Positions 1 through 8,219 of a stretch of DNA of 11,343 nucleotides are shown one piece after another. Origin of the DNA: Pinguiococcus pyrenoidosus (Eukaryota; Sar; Pinguiophyceae; Pinguiochrysidales; Pinguiochrysidaceae); NCBI GenBank assembly GCA_019677205.1, contig JAAMXY010004660.1, forward strand, positions 1 to 11,343, given 5' to 3'. A model generated the notes under the pieces. That model was given only the letters and a program-made list of their open reading frames with translations, was not told the origin of the DNA and ran no database searches. Numbering within the stretch: the first letter of the stretch is position 1; each line of letters opens with the position of its first letter. The position numbers were made by a program, and so were the translations under genes.

Positions 1-45
1 CTGCCTTTCTCCGCCGTCACACCTTCATCCCAACGACTCCTCTAG

Positions 46-1912
46 CAGCCTCGCGCTCTGCAAAAGTCGCTTCCTCATCGCCGCGGTGATCTGGTGGATG
101 CCCCTCCGCCGCGTCGATCCGCCGCCGGCTGGCGCGGCCGGCGATGGGGGGCTCCTGGTGGACACGCTGCTACTCGTGGGCCTCTACCACGTGTATCAGA
201 AGCTGCGCTCTCACGAGCTGCGCATCACGCGGGTGCGTCTCAGCTGCTCTTGGCGGGGGCCTTGCTCGCTCACAGGATGGTGCGGACCGGGGGCTGAGTG
301 TCTCGGTTGCCACAGGTGGCTCATGCAATGTGTGCGGGGATCACGATTCTCTCGGCGATGCACTTCATTGAGCAGCACATCTTGGGCCCCGAGAACCTCC
401 TGGTAAGTGGTCTCGACCAGCCCGTGAAGATCCCACGAGGGTGCCGCGGCGATCCGGTGCCCCAAGGGCCCCGCTAGTGGCCCGGGAGTGGCCGACTTTC
501 GAGCAAGACGAAGATGCCCAGCCCAAGGAGAGGCGGAGAAGGCCCTTGAAGGCGACAACGGCCAAGGATCTCACGCCCGTTTGCTCGGATCGTGTTGAGA
601 GCAACGCGAGAAGACCCGCGAGAAGACGGGCTGCTACCTCGGCCAACCTTTGGCCTCGTAAAGCTCGGACCGCAAGCCAGCCAATGGGGTTCCCTTGCCT
701 GCCGGCATGCCCTAATCTGACCAGTGATGTGAGAGATGCGGGCGGCACGAGCCACTGCGAAAATCGGGCGTTCACGGGGCACCTGATCGCCGCAGCAGCC
801 AAGATCTCCCACCATGAGACCAGGAAAAGACTAAAGCACCGTTGTGCCGGCCAGGCCATGGTAGAAGGGCGGAGACACCACTTCTTCACCGCGCTGCTTC
901 TGGGCTCAGTGCTGGCCTGGCTGGCCTCGAGGTGCGTCAAGCTCCTCCCTGCAAGCGCTGCGTGCCGGATCTCTCAGCTTCCGAGCAGGTGGTACTACCA
1001 CTGCGGAGGCAAGGACGTCGACTGCATCGCGCACGACCCCACGGTAGATTCGAGGTACCACACACGCTGCAGAGCTTACAAAATGCAGGTCTACGGCCCC
1101 ATCGCCGGCTTCACGGCCCTGCTGAGCTCCGTCGTCATCGGCCTGCGCCTTAACGTCACCCTGGGTGGAGCGCTGCTCGCGCCCAGCGGCGGCACCTACT
1201 TCTTCGCTGTCCTTTTGTACCCGCTCTTGGGCGTAGGCGTGCTCAGCGCCGCGCTTTTTGCGGCCTGGCTCTACCGCTTCTTCCTGGAGCTGGAGGCTTG
1301 GGTGCGCCCCGCCGAGACACTCTGCATGTGGCTGCGGTTGAACCAGCGTCTCTGCAACCTTAGGAGAAGCTGCAGGTAGTGGGACGCTGTGGATGGCGAG
1401 CCTCGCGGTCGCGCAGGGAACTAAGGCCTCGTACCCTACCGTGGGAAGACTCCGCGGTCGGACGCACCACGGGAGTCCCTGGTACCATACTCGGTGAACA
1501 CTCAGCTGTCGGACGCACCAAGGGAGTCCTACACGCCCAAATCCTTGAGGTCCTTCTCGGGGAGTCTGACGGCGTCGTCGCAGCCGGAGGCGCAGCCCGG
1601 CCGGGCCGCTTTCTGGGAGAGACGACGAAGGCGGTCGACGAGAGCGATCCAGGTTCGTACGGCACCGACAGGAGAGCTGTGGTATTTGTATCCGTTCCGC
1701 CGCTGACAACAAGTACACGCTCTGTAGGCCTTCGAACTTCGCGGCGCTGGTGATGTCTCTCATCTCATTTCCGACGACTCGGAGGAGACCGGCCTCTCCG
1801 GTGCGTAGCGACATCGCATTGGCAGAGCATCTTCTCTCTGGCAGAACTTTTTTCCTCCTGGCGCCCTAAGGAGCAGTGTCGTTGTTCGTGTTTGCGTGCC
1901 ATGTCTAGCTGA
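46..1912 (+). CDS. Multi-pass membrane protein, 5' partial, spliced, Ser-rich C-terminal tail
   Basis: I do not recognise the family. Proposed exons: ~46-232, 316-402, 855-931, 989-1301, 1449-1652, 1728-1800 and 1845-1912. All junctions are GT-AG and keep phase, and the stop is TGA at 1910-1912. The frame is open to the window edge, so the N-terminus lies outside. Hydrophobic stretches read FLIAAVIWWM, LLVDTLLLVGLYHV, HAMCAGITILSAMHF, FFTALLLGSVLAWLAS, VYGPIAGFTALLSSVVIGL and YFFAVLLYPLLGVGVLSAAL, giving about six membrane segments in view. A loop after the fourth holds three Cys (WYYHC, VDC, TRC). The tail is Ser/Arg/Pro-rich, with two copies of a 17-residue unit containing SDAPRES, then an acidic stretch (SDDSEETGLS). 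The junctions at 316, 989 and 1728 are the best supported. The 1301/1449 junction is the weakest: reading through 1302 instead gives a stop at 1377-1379, so the core could end there. The last exon is tentative. A channel, transporter or receptor-like protein would all fit. Confidence 0.5.
403..854 (+). other. Long intron of the membrane-protein gene (proposed)
   Basis: The donor is a strong gtaagt at 403, directly after a hydrophobic exon. The proposed acceptor is ccggccag ending at 854, with a possible branch sequence (actaaag) about 20 bases upstream. Joining the two keeps phase 0 and links two membrane-segment exons. At 452 bases it is much longer than the other introns here (44 to 147 bases in the same gene), so a small exon could be hidden inside; I found none I could defend. 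An acceptor at 818 would also keep the frame. Confidence 0.45.
1400..1544 (+). repeat. 51-nt (17-codon) tandem repeat, two good copies plus one degenerate
   Basis: Copies at 1443-1493 and 1494-1544 share the core tcggacgcacca at an exact 51-base offset. In the tail frame each encodes a 17-residue unit with SDAPRES and a following P-x-S. Within the core the only difference is cgg versus agg, which is synonymous (Arg) in this frame but not in the next one; that supports the chosen reading frame. A shorter, degenerate copy lies upstream at about 1400-1442 and ends in a similar gtaccctac. It contains an in-frame stop and probably lies in the intron. Confidence 0.6.
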
Positions 1913-2304
1913 ACGGCGAAGAGCTAGACAGCAGCGGCGCGCGCGGAGAAACTCGGGCGGGAGTGCCGCTCTCGCGGCCGCGGTTGGTTCCGCAGTACCG
2001 GCCTTTCGTGATGGAGGTGCAGGTGCGCCACGTGAGGGCTGAGGCATTGCCATTCGATTGCATCTACCGCCGGGACCGTCCAGCTGCAGCTGAAGTCTCT
2101 TAACTAGTGTCGTGATCCCAACTTTGTGCCGTTCTATTCCTCCAATGTCGCCAGCTTCGGCGCCGCAGCGACGAGGCGAAGCGGCAGCTGGGGAAGGCTT
2201 GTCGCCCTGCTCGATCGAAGGGCCGATAAGTAGTACAGACGACAGCAGCGCCGACGAAGGTGTGTTGCTCCACCGTTGAGGAAAGAAGGATACGGAGAAC
2301 GAGG

Positions 2305-2334
2305 ATCAATCCCATCATCATCAATCCCATCATC
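2305..2334. repeat. 15-nt perfect tandem duplication
   Basis: The unit atcaatcccatcatc occurs twice head to tail and is followed immediately by a GAA tract. It lies outside any supported coding region. Confidence 0.9.
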
Positions 2335-2335
2335 A

Positions 2336-2355
2336 GAAGAAGAAGAAGAAGAAGA
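2336..2355. repeat. GAA trinucleotide microsatellite
   Basis: About six and a half perfect GAA units adjoin the 15-nt duplication. On the opposite strand this is a poly-TTC tract. No coding frame here is convincing, so it is probably a neutral intergenic microsatellite. Confidence 0.9.
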
Positions 2356-2601
2356 TGCTGTTGTAGAAACTTTGTGAAACAACGCGCAGCAGATCGACTT
2401 CTTCATGGCCCTCGCAGCTCGCAATCTGTCCGGTTTCTCCAGGGCAGCGGGCGGCAGCCGCATTGCAAAGATAGGTTGATTGGAGGCGAGGAAACCATTG
2501 ACAGGTGAAGCAGCGCATCTGCTTCAGCACGCATTGGTCATCAAAGTCGAGTTCCACGGTGAAGGAACCAATGGTTCGTACATTGTATAATATGACAATA
2601 A

Positions 2602-2609
2602 TATAAAAT
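2602..2609 (+). promoter_or_regulatory. Candidate TATA box upstream of the archaemetzincin gene
   Basis: The sequence tataaaat sits in an AT-rich island of about 36 bases within GC-rich DNA. If it is a TATA box, transcription would start near 2630, and the first ATG downstream is at 2734, which opens the proposed first exon. The same island also contains aataaa at 2607-2612. That could instead be a poly(A) signal for the upstream gene, although it would lie about 700 bases past that gene's proposed stop. Confidence 0.35.
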
Positions 2610-2733
2610 AAACAAGGCCATTTGTGCGCCCAATTATTCTACCGCGACGCAGCCACGTCAAGAGTGAAGGGACACGTATCTGTCGTCAGCACCTTCGGTA
2701 CGCTTTCTTCTTTCTCTTCCGCTAAAGCACAGG

Positions 2734-4867
2734 ATGATGAGGCCACCTGGCAAGCTTGCTGCGCAACATCTGCGAGATCCTTGCTTCCCAGGTGCCCAGG
2801 TGTCGCCACAATTGACGCCCTTCTTGAACGCCCAGGACGCCAAGTCGCGCCCTCCGCAGATCTCCTTGTTGTCCCAAAGTCTGTCCCCAACCTGCGCCCT
2901 GCCTAGATCTGCAGAAAGTGGCGGAGTCCCAACCGCCAGCAAAAGCTGCGGAGGGCCTTTCTGAGCCCATGCCATCGTGCGCCAAACGCCAGCGCCGCAG
3001 GGCTTCAGTGCCTTTCGCGCCGGGCTTCAAGCCTCCGGACGAGGCCGGCGTCCGCCTCGCGGTGGGCAGCTTTCCACACCAGCTGAGCCCCATCGCCGAC
3101 GCCGCAGCGGCGCCGGAGCAGCTGAATGAGCCTGCGCTTTACCAGAGCAGAGGGCTGCCGGGTCTCTCTGCGCCGCAGGACCCGCAGGACTGGCTGGCGA
3201 CGGTCGCCGAGGAGGGCCAGAGCTTTGACGACTATGTGAGCGCGGTCACCACGCGCAGCAACCGCTTCAAAACTTCCGCCGGCGCCCAAAATCTCGCCGG
3301 CATCCTGCTGGTGCCGCTGCTGGAGCGCGGGAGCAGCTGGCCGGAGTACGCGCCAGAGCTGGAGCAGCTGCGCAGATACACCTTTGCGTTCTTCGGGCGG
3401 GGCATGCAAGTGGCGGTGGCGGATGCGGTGGAGATCTGCTTCAAAGGGGAGAACGTCCCGGCCAACAAGGCCATTTGGATGCCGCAAGAAAGTACGTCTC
3501 GAAAAGCGGGCCAGGACCTTCCTTCAGTTCGCTTCGGTTTGCTTGGCTTGGCTCCAGCTTCATCTTGCCTGGCTTGCTGACCCCGCCCGCCTCTCCCAAC
3601 TGCAGAGACCGGCCGGCCGCAGAGATGGCTCAAAGTGCGCCGCAGTGGACCGGGGAAGCTGAATCGGCGGCAGCTTCACATCGATCCGCTCCTTGCCTCC
3701 CTGTGTGACCTGCGCAATCAGGACCTGCCAGGTAGGGCCAGCCGTCGCCGCGAATGGAGAGCAGGGAGGGCTCGGCCGCTAAGAGTCGCTCGCTCCTCCC
3801 CAGAGAAGCGACCGTTCTGCGTCGTTGGCGTCACCATGGAAGACATCTTCGCGGCCAATTCGGACCTTTTCGTGGCGGGAATGGCAGCTGGCAGAAGCTG
3901 CGTCGCGGTTTTCAGTCTCCTCCGGTACCATCCACACTTGCGAATGTCCCCGCTCTACTGGTGGAAGTATGGCTTCGCCAGCCGACCGTCAATGTACTCG
4001 TACTTCGAGGAGAGCGACGCCGTCACAATCCGAGACGACCAGTCCAAGCGGAGGCGAACGGTGGCATCCGACCCGGAGACGGCGAAAGGGGCGACGGGTG
4101 GCGCAGCAGTAGGCGTAGCTAGTAGGGCAGCCAAGACGGGCGCGAAGACGGCGTCTGTACCCGCTTCCGACGCGATCGGACGACCGAAGGATGGCGGGAT
4201 CGTTCTCTCTTCCGAGCCGCCCTTGAACAGCCTGTCGGCGTCGTCAAAGAGCGAGGCGCTGAGGCGAGCGTCGAAGCTTTTGTGCCACGAGATCGCGCAC
4301 CTCTTCATGCTTGATCACTGCATCTACAAGTCCTGCATCATGAACGGGACGGGGCATCTGGTGGAGGACTTCGCATCGCCGTCCTTCATGTGCGGCATCG
4401 ACCTGCGCAAGTTACAATTTCGGCTTGGCTTTGACGTGCGGCAAAGGTGCGGCCGTGCTGGAGATGGCGCTTTGCTCCCTTCCTTCGACGATCGACATCG
4501 GTTGCCTCACACCTTCGTCCTTCTCTACCCCCTCTTCCCTCTCTTCCCAAGGTATGACGATCTACAGAGAATTTGGCGTTCGTGGGGTTTTGAGCAAGAG
4601 GCTGCGTGGTGTAGAAATCGGTCGAAGGAGGCAAGGGAGGTGATTGATTGTGGAGAAGACCGGCCCGAAGATCGACCCGAAGGCCGGCCCGAAGACGGGC
4701 CCGAAGCGCAGGCCGAAGCACCGCCCGAGGGAGGCGGTAGACCAGCAGAAACCACGGACGTTTGCCAAGTAGATCCACAATCCTTGGAGGATGCAGATAC
4801 CACGCGTGCAAAAGGAAGCGCCGCAGTAGAGGCTCGCAGGAGCAGTGGGCGGAAGCGAAAGAGGTGA
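2734..4867 (+). CDS. Archaemetzincin-family zinc metalloprotease (AMZ1/AMZ2-like), spliced
   Basis: Predicted zinc aminopeptidase-type protease of the metzincin clan; substrate unknown. Exons: 2734-2799 (tentative), 2915-3491, 3606-3731, 3804-4446 and 4552-4867; all introns are GT-AG and in phase. The conservative start is ATG 2969 (535 residues); the extra first exon adds 40. Numbering from 2969: an N-terminal region typical of AMZ proteins (LLVPLLERG, then EQLRRYTFAFFG, 113-143), then FCVVGVTMEDIF (221-232) and FSLLRYHP. A basic, low-complexity insert follows, then the catalytic signature H378-E379-x-x-H382 with third ligand H388. C389, C394, the Met-turn M396-N-G and C413 follow, then LRKLQFRLGF. 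Two canonical positions differ: the Gly of HExxHxxGxxH is Met385, and the last Cys of CxxC is Asp416. The C-terminus has acidic EDRP-type repeats and ends GRKRKR, a possible nuclear signal. Family assignment is firm; activity is uncertain. Confidence 0.85.
4655..4702 (+). repeat. 12-nt coding repeat (EDRP-type) in the archaemetzincin tail
   Basis: Four imperfect 12-base units encode EDRP, EDRP, EGRP and EDGP, followed by a decaying Glu/Ala/Pro-rich run. The differences keep the frame. The repeat lies after the conserved AMZ core, in the last exon, and precedes the basic C-terminal end. Confidence 0.8.
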
Positions 4868-5081
4868 CTGTGGCGATTTGCTTCGCGGACGACCCCCCTC
4901 CCACTGAGCAACTCATGCAGCACGGCTGGCTTCGGCGAAAGGAACACATGCCAGGCATTTTGAACAAGTTGGAGGTCTGGCGATGCTGTCATTGCCAGAT
5001 GCGGTTGTGATGCTTGGGGAATGTGACAAGGAGCAAGGCTAGTAGCCATAGGGTTCTTTGGGTTGGTGTTGTCCTGCCAAG

Positions 5082-8000
5082 TTACCCGTCCGCTGCCGGG
5101 TCGCCTGTGCGGGAGGCGTCGCGGACTTCGTTCAACCTGATCATACCTTGGACGTCTCCCGTAGGCTCTGCGAATGTCTCCTCCACTTGCTTTCGATCCT
5201 CTGTCTCCCCATCTCTCACAGGGGACTCTGGCGGCGAATGCGTCTTATGCTTCTTCCTTGCCGAGTCCGCTCGAATGGCCTCTTCTTCTCTATTCAACAG
5301 CCTGTGGAGCTGGATGGACGCTGCGGGTCTTGTGCTCTCGGGCGGCCTTCTCGGAATCCGCATCCCTTTCTTGCGGAAGGTCCCTTCGATGTCCCTAGAG
5401 GAAGTACGCCTTCCATGCGCCGGAGTCTCGTTTCCTGCCAGGTGCTCGAGAAGCTCGGCTGGATTCAGGAGGGCGCCCGGGCTAGCATGGCCTCGCCTCG
5501 GGGCAACTTCCAACTCCTTCTCGCGAGGGCTCACTTCAGCAGCAAGCTTGGAAGTCGTCATTTCCAGGGGTCTCACTTGGGATTTGGATTTGGTTTCGGA
5601 GCTTGATGAGCCTCCTAGGGTTTTCCAGGGCCCCGCGACTCCCACGTCGCTGACGCTCTTGCGGTTGCGTGCCAGTGCCGAGGCGCCGTATCTATTCAGA
5701 GAGGGCGGGTCCGCCGAGTGCCGCCGTACGCCGAAGCTAAGAGGTACGACGGCACTGGATCGGCGTTCTTTGGTGCGGTGCCGAGCTGCCTTGTAAGCAT
5801 GTCTCTCGCCTTCGGGGACGCAGCTCCGGAGAATGCGATTGGAGAAGGGATCCTCTTGCCCGCTGATGGCGGAGAAGAAGCGCAAGAAGACGTTGTCTTG
5901 CCCCTTCGACAGCGGCTTTTTCTCAAGGTCCTCCTTCAGGGCCGTCTGGATCACGAGCAGCAGCTCCAGATCAATCATCTCGTAGTTTGCAAACCTCCAG
6001 AGCGCGGCGTCATCGTTTCGAAGAAGCAACTCAGTTGACGGAGTGTCGCCGTCCGTTGCGCCGCCGGCTTGGCGGCGTCTCGTGTCGAAGGACTGCGCGC
6101 GGAACAAGGTGCGAAGTCTTGACCTCGCGGACGGAGCCCGTAGCAGCGGCGCCCGTGACGGACTGTGAACCTCGGGCTCTGCGGCTTTCTTGACGTACGC
6201 CGGCGCGTGAACCGACGCATCCGACGGCACGATGGGCGGAGCCATCCGGTCGAACACCAGGGCGTGGATGTTGAGGCTGCCGAAGATGGGCTGCTCCAGC
6301 ACGTCCGTGATGCCTCGGGCACCCAGGCGTTTACTCGGTTGGTGATGGAGAAGAGAGAAGCACAGGTCACGGACTTCGGCGTCTGCCCCCTCCGGAAAGA
6401 AGGGTTGGCGACTGACTTCGTCCACCAACGCCACATACTCTGCCCAGGGCCCGTTGCTGAAGTCACCAAGCACGAATCGTTCGTCTGCGCCCAGCGCCGG
6501 AGGTCGGAAGATGTTGAAGCCGAAGAACAGCTCGTACACCGTCACGCCGAAGCTGAACCAGTCGACCCGCATGTCGTAGCCACTGTATACCATTTGGCCG
6601 TCGGCTTCCAGAAGCGCGCCGCCCTGCTTCGGGAGCGGACAGATCATCTCGGGGCTCATGTACCCGATGGTGCCGCCGATGCCCTGCATGGACACCTTGG
6701 TGTTGACGCGTTTCGCCAGGCCGAAGTCGCACACCTTGGGGCGTCCTGTGTGGTCCAGCAAGATGTTTGCCGGCTTGATGTCGCGATGCACGAAGCCGGC
6801 CCGATGAACGAAGCTGAGCGCCAAGGCGACGCGCGCGGCGTAGTACACGATCTGGCGCTTGGCAAAACGCCTCACACGGCGCAGGTGGTACTTCAAGTCC
6901 CCGCCGGTGCAGATCTCGAACGCGATCTTGATGCTCTGGCTGCGCACGTCGGCGTAGGAGAACGCGAAGCCCATGAGGAAGTCGCTTCTCGCGATGCTCA
7001 CCAGCGTCTCTAGCTCCCGCTCCGCCGTGCGGAAGGTACTTAGCGCTTTCGCGCCGGCTACGCTCAGTGCTTTCAATGCGTAGATGTGGCCGGTGTCATT
7101 CCGTTTCACGGCTTCCACCACCCCGAAGCCGCCGTGACCGATCTGGCGGTACACCGCCAGTGCCTCGTCCCCAAAGTGCATCTCTCGCTTGTGCACCAGC
7201 TGCACAAACTCATCGTAGAAGCAGGACTTGCGGAACAACCCTGGCAAGTCGCATTGGCACAAGTAGGCCAGGACGGCCAGCTCCAGCTGCGCGAACTCGC
7301 CGCCCGTGAGCAACTGCCTCTTCAGCGTCTGGGAGTAAACCATTGCGGAGACGCCGGCGCGCGCCTGCGCCGGGATCTTAAGCGGATGCTGCTCGCTCAG
7401 TTGGAAATCCCGAGCGAAGCAGCCAGCGGCGCAGTCGGCCTCGAAGTCCGGGAAGCTGTCGTATCGTCCACCCGGCGGACACCAGCGCAGGTTCTTCATC
7501 TCCGCGAAGTCCAAGATGTCCGGCGCCGGCAGCGACACAGCGTCGTCCAGGTGGATGGAAACGATCCGCTTTGCCAGGGCGCTCAAGCAGGCGCCCTGGT
7601 GGCGGAAGACGTGGCAGTCGGCCAGGAAGAGCAGCGGCGTCAAGAGAGACTTGTAGGTTGTCGTAAAGGGCGACGTCCTCGCATCGCTCGGATCACCCTG
7701 GACTGCTGCGCCTCGCTTCTCCTCAGCACCTCTGCTACTCAACGCCGGCTCCGTTTTTTCCCTTGACAGCACGAAAGCACTGGCACTAGCAGCAATGCGG
7801 CCACTGAAGCTGCGGTGCAGGTCTGGCTTTCGGGGCGTCCGAGCGTCCTTTCTCTCCACCTGCAGAGTCTTGCTCTCGTTGCTCAGGATGAAGCGCAGCA
7901 GCTCGAAGTAACCCAGGGGCGACGCCAGGACATCGAAGAAGTCGGCGAAGCTAGGGTACGTCGCCCGCGTGCTACTCACGAAGCGCGGCAACCCGTCGCA

Positions 8001-8219
8001 GGGCATCAAGCAGAGAGGCTTGGTAGGCAGCGGCAGGCGGCCCTTCAAGTCGGCGACGTACTTCTCGTCCTCCGACGTCTCCTGATGCTTGACCTGCGGG
8101 GGCATGATGTCCACATGCGGCGTCGTCATCCCGCCGACGGTGGCGTGTCTGTTCTGACCCGCGGCCCTGAGGTAGATGGAGTCGCGAGGCGCCGTCGACT
8201 TTTTCCCCGCTACTCCCAT
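5082..8219 (-). CDS. GRK-like protein kinase: RGS-like region plus AGC-like Ser/Thr kinase domain
   Basis: Predicted Ser/Thr kinase of 1045 residues. The start is ATG 8219-8217, with A at -3 and G at +4; the frame also runs seven codons further upstream from a GTG. Residues 89-118 (FADFFDVLASPLGYFELLRF) and 191-341 (ending CDLPGLFRKSCFYDEFVQL) resemble an RGS-homology fold, split by a low-complexity stretch at about 121-190. The kinase domain follows at once: glycine loop G361-H-G-G-F-G, K383 in YALK, E400 in helix C, CTGGDLKYHL, H478-R-D480, N485, D498-F-G and GTIGYMSPE. RLG at 631-633 and PPIVP at 661-665 match AGC/GRK tails. Differences from animal GRKs are DFG instead of DLG and a long tail of about 380 residues. 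The tail has RRxS-type sites (S835, S940) and basic clusters. RGS-like plus AGC kinase is the GRK layout, so phosphorylation of membrane receptors is the natural guess; it is unproven. Confidence 0.8.
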   Translation of the reverse strand: MGVAGKKSTAPRDSIYLRAAGQNRHATVGGMTTPHVDIMPPQVKHQETSEDEKYVADLKGRLPLPTKPLCLMPCDGLPRFVSSTRATYPSFADFFDVLASPLGYFELLRFILSNESKTLQVERKDARTPRKPDLHRSFSGRIAASASAFVLSREKTEPALSSRGAEEKRGAAVQGDPSDARTSPFTTTYKSLLTPLLFLADCHVFRHQGACLSALAKRIVSIHLDDAVSLPAPDILDFAEMKNLRWCPPGGRYDSFPDFEADCAAGCFARDFQLSEQHPLKIPAQARAGVSAMVYSQTLKRQLLTGGEFAQLELAVLAYLCQCDLPGLFRKSCFYDEFVQLVHKREMHFGDEALAVYRQIGHGGFGVVEAVKRNDTGHIYALKALSVAGAKALSTFRTAERELETLVSIARSDFLMGFAFSYADVRSQSIKIAFEICTGGDLKYHLRRVRRFAKRQIVYYAARVALALSFVHRAGFVHRDIKPANILLDHTGRPKVCDFGLAKRVNTKVSMQGIGGTIGYMSPEMICPLPKQGGALLEADGQMVYSGYDMRVDWFSFGVTVYELFFGFNIFRPPALGADERFVLGDFSNGPWAEYVALVDEVSRQPFFPEGADAEVRDLCFSLLHHQPSKRLGARGITDVLEQPIFGSLNIHALVFDRMAPPIVPSDASVHAPAYVKKAAEPEVHSPSRAPLLRAPSARSRLRTLFRAQSFDTRRRQAGGATDGDTPSTELLLRNDDAALWRFANYEMIDLELLLVIQTALKEDLEKKPLSKGQDNVFLRFFSAISGQEDPFSNRILRSCVPEGERHAYKAARHRTKERRSSAVVPLSFGVRRHSADPPSLNRYGASALARNRKSVSDVGVAGPWKTLGGSSSSETKSKSQVRPLEMTTSKLAAEVSPREKELEVAPRRGHASPGALLNPAELLEHLAGNETPAHGRRTSSRDIEGTFRKKGMRIPRRPPESTRPAASIQLHRLLNREEEAIRADSARKKHKTHSPPESPVRDGETEDRKQVEETFAEPTGDVQGMIRLNEVRDASRTGDPAADG
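7650..7859 (-). other. Candidate in-frame intron (or coding insert) inside the RGS-like region
   Basis: On the minus strand the 210-base stretch begins with ctgcag/gtggag and ends with ctacaag/tct, giving a phase-0 GT-AG pair and no stop. It encodes about 70 low-complexity, charged residues with more A- and T-ending codons than its flanks. Removing it joins ILSNESKTLQ directly to SLLTPLLFLAD, which reads more like a continuous RGS helix pair. It could also be a genuine disordered insert. Confidence 0.4.

Larger units (their letters stand above)
1913..2733. other. Apparent intergenic region with simple repeats
   Basis: No open frame here looks like protein; those present are short, low-complexity or antisense to each other. 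The stretch holds a 15-nt tandem duplication (2305-2334), a GAA tract (2336-2355) and an AT-rich island (about 2581-2616), all unlike the GC-rich genes around it. It probably contains the 3' untranslated region of the membrane-protein gene and the promoter and 5' leader of the archaemetzincin gene. Confidence 0.45.

Noticed and set aside
1379-1753. Plus-strand frame of 124 codons over the tandem repeat
   Set aside because: In this frame the cgg/agg difference between repeat copies changes Thr to Lys, while it is silent in the chosen frame. The chosen frame also joins the next exon in phase.
906-1814. Minus-strand open frame (302 codons) opposite the membrane-protein exons
   Set aside because: It is Arg/Ser/Pro-rich with no motif, while the plus strand shows membrane segments and in-phase splice sites.
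2134-2557. Minus-strand frames across the GAA tract and 15-nt duplication
   Set aside because: They translate to poly-Ser or poly-Phe runs over simple repeats with nothing protein-like around them.
6165-7013. Plus-strand open frame (282 codons) opposite the GRK-like kinase domain
   Set aside because: It overlaps the catalytic motifs of the minus-strand kinase and is explained as an antisense shadow.
8202-8219. N-terminal MGVAGKK of the GRK-like kinase as a myristoylation site
   Set aside because: Gly2 is present, but residue 6 is Lys where a small residue such as Ser or Thr is expected.
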